Source of the DNA: Collybiopsis luxurians FD-317 M1 | Taxonomy: Eukaryota; Basidiomycota; Agaricomycetes; Agaricales; Omphalotaceae | Assembly: GCA_000827265.1 (NCBI GenBank) | Contig: KN834801.1 | Span: 217,424-255,335 of the forward strand | Direction: 5' to 3' | Length of the DNA stretch: 37,912 bases | Shown here: positions 21,136 to 30,175 of the stretch, piece by piece | Layout: every line of letters starts with the position of its first letter | Position numbering within the stretch: position 1 is the stretch's first letter | Notes under the pieces: model-generated | Databases searched by the model: none | The model's input: only the letters and a program-made list of their open reading frames with translations | What the model was told of the DNA's origin: nothing | Program-made: the position numbers and the translations under genes

Positions 21136-24041
21136 TTGCTCTCCCTCTGCAGGAATTGGACACACTATGCTGAGCTTATGCAATTTGGTATGTTTGGATC
21201 TATTGCAGTTCACTACCGTCTCAGGACAGGGATCTACTCAGTGATTCCCATTTATGACCGGCTTCTCACCCTGGACCAAGTAGTTGAACTGGTGTGGCAA
21301 CGCCCACGCAAGACCCGACTTCCGGTGATGCTCTTCTTGTTTAACCAGTATCGGACACTCTTGGGGAATATCCCTGTTTTTGTGCTATTTTTCTGGAGTA
21401 AACCAGTCGATCCGCAGAATGTGAGTGGACTGCTTGCCATCAGATGATATATTGACTTGGACAGCCCCAATTAGGGTGCGCCGAGACTGGAAGCTTCCTA
21501 TTGCAGTCATTCCTGCTTGCTTTCTGCCCTGTTAAGACATCCTTAGTGCCGCCGGAGCGGCAATCCCTGACTCATCATGGTTTTGGTTGCACCTTTGGTC
21601 TTCAGAATCCATCCAGATCCATACAACGTATATCTACTTAATAGTCCAGATATTTTGTATTGTTGTATCTTATACCTTAGTGGTCCAGCTTTTGTTCCGT
21701 AGAGCTTTGTTTTTTTTGCTCATGGACTGCCACCAGTGGCTTAGGGTTGGTTGGGCATGTGAATGGATCACTCTGCATCCCAGCTCTGCTGAGCATCTGC
21801 CCAGCTTTGCAGCTCCCCTGAGACTCTACTATCTGGATAATTCTATTTGGCAACCACTCCCTCTCAGTTGTCTCGCCGCCTGCACAATGGCACTGGGCCA
21901 ACAAGCAATTTTTGGTCCCAACCCACTTTGTCCCTTATCCATGCAAAGCCTCCTCAAACTGTCTCCAGTTGTACTGTTAAGGATTGACCTGAGTGATTTG
22001 GGCATCACTCTGCATGCAGCATCCCAGCTTGTTACCAAGTGATTATTAATTAATTTGATTTGTTTCCTAATGCAGAAGGTTGGATGCATATTTCCCAATC
22101 ACAGGGAACAAGACCCTCCCTTCCCTTCAGTCAGAGTCAGGGGAAAAAAAAAAAGCAATGCTTGCTGGAAATGCCATATGTTTGCAACTATTTGAATTAT
22201 TTCCTTATTGGTGGCGACTGTAAGAGGAGCCAGAGATTCAGATCGGCGATACACTATGTTGCCATGTGAAAGGCTGCAGTTCAGAAGGTTCTGTGATGGC
22301 AACTAGCTGAGTAGTAGCTGAGGAAAATGTTGTTGCTGCCTAGCCGCCCATCCTGTTGCACTGAACAGTCATGGGGGCCTGCAACATAGTGAAATGGACA
22401 CAAAGTCAAATTTTAGGTAGAGACTATCCAATAACATTGAAGTTTGCTTCACTTTGAGATCCTGGGAGTATCAAATAGGAAATACAGTCACAATTGCTTG
22501 CAAGCACGAGCTGTAATCTAATCAACCATAATGGCAAATTGTATTACACATCAGAATCACTACAAGAGCCAGTTTGGGCCCTGGTATGTGCATGCAATTG
22601 ACTTGCCAATGGTGCTGATCTGGACTCCTTCCTTAAATGGGGGGGAAGGGGTCCCATGAGAATTGTATCCAAGATCTGAATCTCTGGCTCCTCTTGGACA
22701 GCTTCCTCCTGTGAGAATAGTACCCAATTCAAATCTTCCAAGCATCTCGCACTGAGTAGCATCCGGTAAAGATAGAAGTTTTAAACTCTAGAGAATGCCA
22801 GTAAAAGTATATCAGATAGCTCATTATGTGAAGAGGCCATCAACAAAATTTTGTCAATGAAATTCAGGTTAAGTGCTGAAGTGTCAACTGTGTTAGTTAA
22901 GAAAGGAGGTTTATCACGCGACCTCGATTTGAATCTCATCAATGTATTGTGAGAAACTCCTTCCTATTGGGGCCAGATTTGGGGAGATCGTGGCTGATTG
23001 CTGCATACAAAGCCCTCCCTTCCCTTCGGTCAGAGTCGGGGACGGCATTTTGACTTTTATTTGCAAACCCTCCTAGTCTTAGTCTAACTTAATATTACCA
23101 GTAAGAGTCAATTTTTTTTCAAAAGCTGATTTCTAAAAGCTTTTATCAGTGCTCTTCATCCTGAGGGTGACAGCTTTATATGGTGGGAGTGGATGGATAA
23201 AGCTGTTCCTCATTATGTTAGGATGATGCATGAATTGTAACTCTGTAGTCAGTGATTTTCTTTATTAATATCTTTAATATGCCACAGTGCATGACCTTCC
23301 AGTAGGTACACCTGGCGCTAGCAGGTCCGCAATGTACCGATCTTTACAACTTCACAGTAGGTTCCCTGTCTCCCTATTTCTTTGGTTCAAATAATTACTC
23401 ATTCTGTAGAGGATTTCGTGCGTTTAATTGTCTTCTTTAGCTTAACCATTACTTAGTCCGGGTAGATTTCACCTTTGCTTGGGGCAGATTCTTCATCTTT
23501 GATCTCTGTGTCTTTTCTTTTATCATTTGGAGAACGACTGATATATTTAGGAGCCCATATATCCAAAGGGGAGTAGGTACTGTCATCATGCGAGACGGTG
23601 AGTTATGGATTTATTTTTGAATACCTTTCTGGCTCACAATGCTCGAAAGGTCTCATGTACTTTGGAATAATCACTCTGACAACAATGGGGAATTTATTTG
23701 TTTCTATGGTAAAGCCTATCAATATTCATTCCTCTCTACTTTCGCTGATCTTCTTTTTCTCCGCATAGTTTGAGACAATAAGATTTTTGTCAAAGTTTCA
23801 ACCTCTACATCACTAAATTGTTAAATGCAGGAATTGCTGAAAGGGTTATTAACCATTCCGTCCAGTATGTAAGTTCGAATTTTTCTGCTATATCCCAGCA
23901 CGTATCAAATACTTTGTTCCCTTCATTTGCAGCCTATCCAGCATATTGATGTCACATATGATGCTCAATCTGCGAGAAGATAACAAATACGCCATGAGTC
24001 ATTCAACACCGACACAGCTATCAGGAATTCTATTCAATTGA
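21136..24041 (+). pseudogene. DUF6533-type integral membrane protein, split pseudogene
   Basis: The first part encodes the DUF6533 signature IYDRLLTLDQVVELVWQRP then LPVMLFLFNQYRTLLGNIPV, with a donor GTGAGT at 21421. The rest of the multi-span protein resumes only at about 23,140: LRVTALYGGSGWIKLFLIML; VDFTFAWGRFFIFDLCVFSF and IIWRTT near 23,470; a donor near 23,599; GLMYFGIITLTTMGNLFVSM at 23,650-23,709; LLKGLLTIPSS near 23,840; and ILMSHMMLNLREDN near 23,950, ending TGA 24039-24041. The conserved C-terminal MLNLR motif is present. About 1.6 kb of unrelated, repeat-like sequence (21.5-23.1 kb) separates the halves, and stops lie within the exons. The family consists of fungal seven-span-like membrane proteins of unknown function, with no assigned ligand. 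Confidence 0.7.
21480..23120. repeat. Repeat-like insertion within the DUF6533 pseudogene
   Basis: This part has no counterpart in the interrupted protein. A 14-base core CCCTCCCTTCCCTT followed by (A/G)GTCAGAGTC(A/G)GGG occurs twice in the same direction, at 22114-22143 and 23013-23042, about 900 bp apart. Long frames open on both strands (for example 21587-22042) show no family resemblance. It may contain a transposon remnant and its flanks. Confidence 0.4.
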
Positions 24042-24779
24042 AGAAAAGCTGTGATATAATGAATCCCACTTGATTCAGAAATACACACAGCAAGTTTTGA
24101 AATGCACCCGTACATACCTATTGTGCCTTGGGCGCAACCTGCATGGAACCTCTTGACATTATCTAGATTTTTCTTAGCGAAACAGTACAAACTATATAGA
24201 AACTAAATATATTTTTGTTGACTCAAAATTCAACAGAACAGAAGATGAATCAACAATAAGGAAGAAGAGCAAAACATACTGCAGCTGGGCATAGCTTTGT
24301 CTGTGCCTACATATTTCCAACATCCAATGGCATGTGCAAAACTTAAAAGTTGAATCAGCTCTCATTTAATTGCCTGAGAATGCTTCCACGGGATTCTTGG
24401 TAGTCAGTATGTTGATGTTTAATTCTAAACGGAATGACTGAGGGTTGAATATGTGAAGGGGTAGCAGATATGTATCAGTTGAAAATTAGATACCATGATA
24501 GTATGGAATCCCATTTATGATAATGTCAATCAATGCGTGCTCAGTTGCTACAGTCATTTGATTCATATTATGAGAACGCTACAAGGTGATAGTATACTTT
24601 ACTCAGTGTTAAGACTTTCACAAAGCTCCAAGAATTTAGTGATGTGAGCCGGAACCTGAGCCCTGGCCATTTAGAAGCCCGGCTCGAGCTTCTGATGAGC
24701 TATAGCTGGGGTTGAGCCGCACCCCAGCTGACATGACATTGCTGGGCTGAAGCATTTCATTCCCTTTGGGTATATTGGT
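24042..24779. other. No recognised gene; GC-rich palindromic patch
   Basis: Mostly AT-rich and featureless. At about 24,645-24,745 is a GC-rich patch of imperfect palindromes (GAGCCGG, GAAGCCCGGCTCGAGCTTC, AGCTGGGGTTGAGC and GCACCCCAGCT), which may be the end of a small DNA element. Confidence 0.4.
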
Positions 24780-24845
24780 GTATTCCTAGGTATAAAAAGA
24801 TTATGTAAACTACACACATAATCAAAAGCAGAATCAAGCTAGCTA

Positions 24846-25990
24846 TTATTCAGACACATATGTTGGTGGAGGTGCATCTGACCTTCCCATCATGAAATCT
24901 CCATCATACTCTCTTTGAGCCTGTAACTGTTGTACTTGTCCTATCATCCATGCCACTGTATTTTGCAAGAAATCCAGACGAGCTTCCACTGGCTGCATAG
25001 TATGGCCATCACCTAACTCTGGTAGTGCTACTGCAGAATCTCCTAGCAAGGATGTAGGTTCTGGTAAAGGGGGACTCTGATAAGGGGATGATATTGGTGG
25101 AGTGAGTTGAGAGCCTTTTTCTTGTCTACTACTACTACCAGTAGTGTCAGTGCTTTCGGGCTGGTTGGTTGGGATGAGGGACTCAGGCCCTCCTTCCGTC
25201 AAGGGTGTGATCGCGCCAGCAGAGATACATTGAGACCGTGCTCGGCGTCGTCGACGGAGAAGACCGAATATGGTCAAGATGGAGATGGCTAGCGCAGCAA
25301 CTGACCCTACAACTGATCCGGCCACCATTGAGGTAGATAATGATTTATGATTCGCGGTGGAAAGGATAGAGGATGGCTGTGAGGTAGCGGAAAACTTACT
25401 AAACCCAGTGGAGACAATAGAGGGTGATTGTAAGATAGTCGAGGATTTATTATTCCCAACAGAAATGACAGAGGATGATTGTGAGGTAGTTGAGGATTCA
25501 TTGTTCGTAGTGGAAACAACAGCCTGAGAGGATGGCTGTGACGTAGCGGAGAATTCACTCGTCCTGGTTGGGATGATAAATGATGACTGCAAACTGGATG
25601 GAAAAAGAGGGGGGAAAATTGAAACATGATTGGGAAGAACATATTTATATCATATTGTGACGAACCTTGTACTCTCTGGTGTGGTTATACTAGATGGAGG
25701 AATGCCGGAGCTGCTTGAAAAGGCTGGGAGGTTTGTTGCGATGGAAATTGTACTCTCCGGGGGGGATATAGTTGGAAGATTACTAATAAAGCTGGTTGAG
25801 GAAGCGCTAGAAGTCGGGGAAGGTGTAAGCAAATGACTTCTAACCCCCGAATTCCCATGCACGATTCTAGCAATAAAAGTGGATATACTATCGGGGATAT
25901 AGTGAAATCTGTACTTGGAACTTACTCAGACATTCTGCTTGAGTTAGAGTGTTATTGAAGGGTATAGCTACCCAAGCGAGGGCAAGAAGT
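24846..25990 (-). CDS. Ser/Thr-rich single-pass membrane protein with PPxY tail, copy 2
   Basis: Minus strand. Exon ending at ~25926 (LLALAWVAIPFNNTLTQAEC, hydrophobic, probably part of the signal peptide), exon 25866-25676 (LLTPSPTSSASSTSFISNLP, Ser/Thr-rich) and exon 25593-24846. The last encodes a Ser-rich external stalk with repeated TSQPSS/SSTTSQSSS blocks, a membrane span (SVVGSVAALAISILTIFGLL), a basic stop-transfer LRRRRRAR, and a cytoplasmic tail with a short helix (DFLQNTVAWMIGQVQQLQAQ) ending SDAPPPTYVSE. The span-then-RRRRR order puts the Ser/Thr part outside the cell, where it would be O-glycosylated. The APPPTY end is a WW-domain (Rsp5/NEDD4) ligand. The main exons are open, unlike copy 1, but I cannot find a convincing start ATG, so the 5' end is uncertain. 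Function unknown. Confidence 0.6.
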
Positions 25991-26603
25991 GAGGTATCTG
26001 CTGAGTTGCGTGGAGATTTTTATTTGGTTGAAGTCCATTAAGTTACCAACAGTCAAGATGAAATGGCTGTAGAATGTCATCCGAAACTCGACAGATGATC
26101 ACTGACCGGAGGTGAAGCAACGGTGCAACGCGCGACTATGTGTTCAAATAGACTCTTCATCTGGAAAGTGGAGCTTGGTCTGGAGAGCGAGACGGACCTG
26201 ATTGTGGACTAATGACTGGAATGCTCAGTGATCGTACAGACGCGACGCGACTGTGAGAATAAATCACGTGGAAAACTACGAGTATCCGTTGCCTTGTTCC
26301 TTGCTTGCCTCTAGACGACGACGAGCACCGTGTCAATATTACTATCATCATCATCGTTACTCACGGCAGTCGCACACGATACAGACATCTGACCGCGCGC
26401 TAAATATATAACTATCATCATCGCGGACTTAAGGTAGCAGGCTGTACAGATTGTTCTGGAAAACCCACCAACAGTTCCCGAATTGGAATTGAACACGTTG
26501 ATATCGTCGTTGGCGTCGTGCACGCACGCTCCACTACGTGAACAGATATATTGTTTGCCCATAACCCTCATACCTTCTGACAGGTAATAGCGAGAAAACT
26601 ATC
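25991..26603. promoter_or_regulatory. Divergent intergenic region, second copy
   Basis: Counterpart of 9981-10587, including AATCACGTGGAAA and TAAATATATA. The two copies differ mainly by transitions in the 300 bp next to CRM1. Confidence 0.45.
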
Positions 26604-27674
26604 ATGGAGGTAAAGCGATACAGATTGGTTGATATGAGTGAAAAAAAAGCTGATTCTCGGCAGGGGTAGTTCCAGTCGTTGCTGAACTTCTCACAAGAGT
26701 TGGATGTATCGTTGCTAGACAGAGTAGTTCTTGCGTTTTATACCGGAGCTGGACCGGAGGTGAGCGCACAGGCTGCTTGTTCCTTTCGAGTGATATACTG
26801 AAGATAATCTTCAAGTAGCAACAGGCCGCTCAGACGGCTTTGACGCAGTTTCAAGATCATCCTGAAGCTTGGACTCGGGTTCCGGAAATTTTGCAAAAGT
26901 CCTCTTTTCCTCAGACAAAGGTACGCGCGATGGAAGATATGATGAATTATCTCATATTATCACTCTAGTACATCGGTCTTCAATCTTAGAAAAGCTTATA
27001 TCAACTCGATGGAAATCATTACCGGAGGGCCAAAGGCAAGGCGAGCAAAACAATTTTGCGATGTCTTCTGGGTCTCTGAAAATGTATATTCCAGGTGTTC
27101 GGAATTTCCTTATTCAAGTTACAATAGAAATTGCCTCGGATGAGACGATAGCTCGGAAAGAAAAAGTGTATTTGAACAAGTTGAATTTGGCCATGGTTCA
27201 GGTATGAAACTGCACGGATCTGTACGAAAATACTGACCCTCAACGTCGTCGCATCTAGGTCCTCAAGCAAGCGTGGCGCTGACGATGTTTTTGGTGAGCT
27301 TTTTTGGGAAGCATTTGGTTCTTTTGGAAGGTGAGTGTGTCGTTCCGTTTCGTTCTCTTTGCTATCTTGCCCAACTTCTAGTTCCTTAATGCTGTTTCCT
27401 TTATGTAGAAACCGACCGTGAGGCCCTCCTCAACGCGCACTTTTATTTGATCAAGATATCTCAAGTCGATGAACGCGAAGTATGGAAGATCTGTTTTGAG
27501 TATTGGCTTATACTCCTGGTTGGGTTGTACGAGGAAGCTGTGTCGAGGTTGCCGATTGGTACAAGTGCTGCTGGGGATACGGCATTTTCGGTACCGGAGG
27601 TAACTTTGAGGAAGGATGTGTATGCGGAGGTGTTAACGAATTTGAGGTTAATTGCGGTGGGTAAGATGGTTAAC
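26604..27674 (+). pseudogene. crm1: CRM1/XPO1 pseudogene, truncated and internally deleted second copy
   Basis: Starts ATGGAG at 26604, matching 10588. Exons 1-5 are as in the longer copy, and the codon that is TAA there is CAA here (EGQRQ). Soon after the sixth exon begins (GTCCTCAAGCAAG), 623 bp are missing and sequence resumes at the counterpart of 11877 (ALTMFLVSFFGKHLVLLE). The junction is out of frame and gives a TGA within three codons. A further intron and the exon HFYLIKISQVDEREVWKICF...TLRKDVYAEVLTNL follow, then homology ends at 27674 in the middle of an exon. Only the N-terminal Ran-binding HEAT repeats and a short middle part are represented. It cannot make exportin. Confidence 0.88.
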
Positions 27675-28551
27675 ACTGGGGGCATTGTTCAGTTCATGCA
27701 CAAACTACATGATTTCATGTCACCTTGGAGTTCACCTCAAAGCTCATCTTGAAGGTCATGTAAACATCGGGCATATATATCTTTCGATAGACACCTATAA
27801 ATCTCTGTAAGGGGCAAAAATTTCCCAAGATCTAAGTTACCATCTCAGATTGTTGGGATCATGGCCTATACTGGTGGGAAGTTCCAGGCTTCCAGGGAGT
27901 CAAAGGTGAGACCGGTTTGTTGACGTGCCTAGCCATTCGTGGGCTGGACTTTCCACATCTTGTCTCACATACCTTCAATGGCTTTTCAGCATGCACTTGT
28001 TCATCCTATGAGGTCACCTGAGAGGAATGGGTATTGTAAGGCAGCAAGTCTGCCAAGAGTAATAAGGCTGCAGCATTAAGGTTTCTGATGAGCTCAAGAC
28101 AAAGATACTGTACCATTTTGTTCAATTCGACAGCCACACATCACAGGGTCAGAAAATGTCAAAAAAAAAAGCCTGTCACAGGTCACTTTGGCTTTTGTTG
28201 AGCTGATTTCTTTGAGTCAAAATTTTTTTATCTCAAGTCAAATAATTGCTAAGGCGGCACACCCAAGCAGTCTTCAGAAACGGCAGAAACCAAGATGAAA
28301 TGTGATAGATCACACATGGATATGTTGATGCCGCCGCAAGGGGCAGCCAGCCATAGCTTTGGCTCAAGTGTCGAAATTTTTATTCTGTCACAAGTCATAT
28401 ATATGTGTGTCGAATTCGGAATTTCGTCAACGCAGTCACAAGTCACAACCTGTGTTGAATTGAACGAAATGGGACAGTGTTGTAATTATTTCCTTGCTAC
28501 AGCAAAGAATTGCATGGTTAATGATCTGTTGCTATATCAAGTCATGGTTGC
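27675..28551. other. No recognised gene; repeat traces
   Basis: Starts exactly at the right edge of the duplicated block. The block 28106-28190 matches 6878-6962 (listed separately). A second run with CAAGTCATATATATG and CACAGTCACAAGTCACAA follows near 28,390-28,450. No gene is supported. Confidence 0.4.
28106..28190 (+). repeat. GTCACAGGTCAC-bearing dispersed repeat, copy 2
   Basis: Contains TACTGTACCATT, TTCAATT, CACATCACAGGGTC, a run of ten A residues and GCCTGTCACAGGTCAC in the same order and spacing as 6878-6962. Confidence 0.5.
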
Positions 28552-28950
28552 TAGAGGAAGGCACAAATGCACACTTGAGTGCATTTGCCATTTGTGCCAC
28601 AAATGTCACCCGCATTGAGTAGCTCTTTGCACTTGAATGCCCCAAATGGTGAATGATGAGTATTTGCAAGTGAGCAAATGTAAACACCCAACATGTGTAT
28701 GAAAACCAAATATCTGTTGTACTTGTAGTGAGATTATGTGATGTGAATGTTCAAAATCAATTAATTTATAATATAAATCACGTTCTGGTATTAAATAGAC
28801 TAATATATCTCCTTGATTTGTCGGCGAATATTGGTATATCCTGAGATACTTGAATGTCTGCACTCATTCATGTATGATTGGACATTTGCACTTGATTGAC
28901 GAGTGCAAATGGAATGGTAAATTTATGCAAACTATCTGTGCACATCTCTA
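28552..28950. mobile_element. hAT-like MITE
   Basis: The left end TAGAGGAAGGCACAAATG and the reverse complement of the right end TAGAGATGTGCACAG share the hAT-type terminal pattern TAGAG.(A/T)G.GCACA. Flanking octamers ATGGTTGC (28544-28551) and GTGGTTAT (28951-28958) agree at five of eight positions, fitting a decayed 8-bp target duplication. GCAAATG/CATTTGC motifs cluster near both ends as subterminal repeats. About 399 bp, non-coding. Confidence 0.55.
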
Positions 28951-28958
28951 GTGGTTAT

Positions 28959-30175
28959 ACTATAATTCACTTACTATTAAATTAAATTAAATTGGATTTT
29001 GGAAGGCTTGCAATTGGTAAATCTTGATTACTATTGACCACTTGTAATAGGAACAATTACATATTGTAATTAATATTGTTTCTCTGACTGTTCTGACAAT
29101 TGTCAGTTTCAATTCAATGACAGGACAAATTCCAATATTTCCTTTAACATAATCAGCAAGGATATTTGGATAGAACAATGTATTCACTGAGTGCCTGTAA
29201 TGTTGAAGGAGTCAGTGAATGAGATGACTGGGGGTTTGAGCATGGTTGTAAATGGGTAGGGGTTCTAAATTTCCTTTTCTAATGCGGCAAAAGTGATTAC
29301 TAAGCTTCGAAAATCTAAGGTTTACATAAGCCTGAAACAAGAAAGTAAAGTGAGTTTTGAGCACACCTACAGAGCTGCTACAAAAGCTCATATGCCATGT
29401 CGTGCCTTTGAATCTGTAGACTGTGAGCTTGCTGTTGCTCCAATACTCAGTTGTTCTTTCTGTCTAAACTCTATGCTGTCCCTGTACTGCCCATCCAATG
29501 CATTCTGATGCTTACAAATGTTTTATATGTTAAACTTAATATTGAATCCCAAGAGAATGATCCCAAGTGTCGAAATTTGTAGACCTTAAGCTTCCAGGTT
29601 CAAGCAATTGGCTACTCTTGTGTAGCAGCTATCATTAATGTGAGATGCCGCAGTGAACTCAGAAAGTTCAGTACCTACATTCATATATGCTGCGTTGCAT
29701 TGAGTAGCAAGATATGCTGCCATGTACCTTATACCAGAGGGTGAGGGAAAAGGAATGCCCCTAGCTGGATTTCTTCAACCAACTGATACCAATGAATATT
29801 AAACAGCTGTATCTATCTGCTATTTACTACAAGCTTTTCCCTAAATGGAGCAGGTGATTCATAGAATGAAAGCAAGTAATGCAGAAGGTCAATACAATGG
29901 TAATGCAAGAAGACTACTATTTACTCCTGGCAAACAGTGAGTATTGGAAAGCAGTTCATATGAAAAATGAATCATGATAGATGTGAGTGAAGATAGGATG
30001 CATGGAAATCAAATGCATAATCAGTAAGAAAGGTGGATAGAAATACAACTCCACTGAAAAGAGAAGGGAAAGAGCATGATCCAATACTGTGTATCTGCAA
30101 TAACCGGGCAATAACACAGAAAATAGGTACCACAGCAAACATGTTGGAGAACAAGACAGCTGCAAAGAAAGTTTT
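28959..30175. other. No recognised gene
   Basis: Strongly AT-rich, with TTAAATTAAATTAAATT at ~28,974. It forms the 3' flank of the CENP-B-type gene. No coding pattern or repeat that I can name. Confidence 0.4.

Larger units (their letters stand above)
24780..27674. repeat. Segmental duplication, block 2 (membrane protein + CRM1 5' part)
   Basis: Same gene order and orientation as 8900-12281. Relative to block 1 it lacks 623 bp inside CRM1 (11254-11876 of block 1) and is longer in the membrane-protein gene. The right edge stops within a CRM1 exon at 27674; the left edge lies ~65 bp past the membrane-protein stop codon. Confidence 0.85.
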
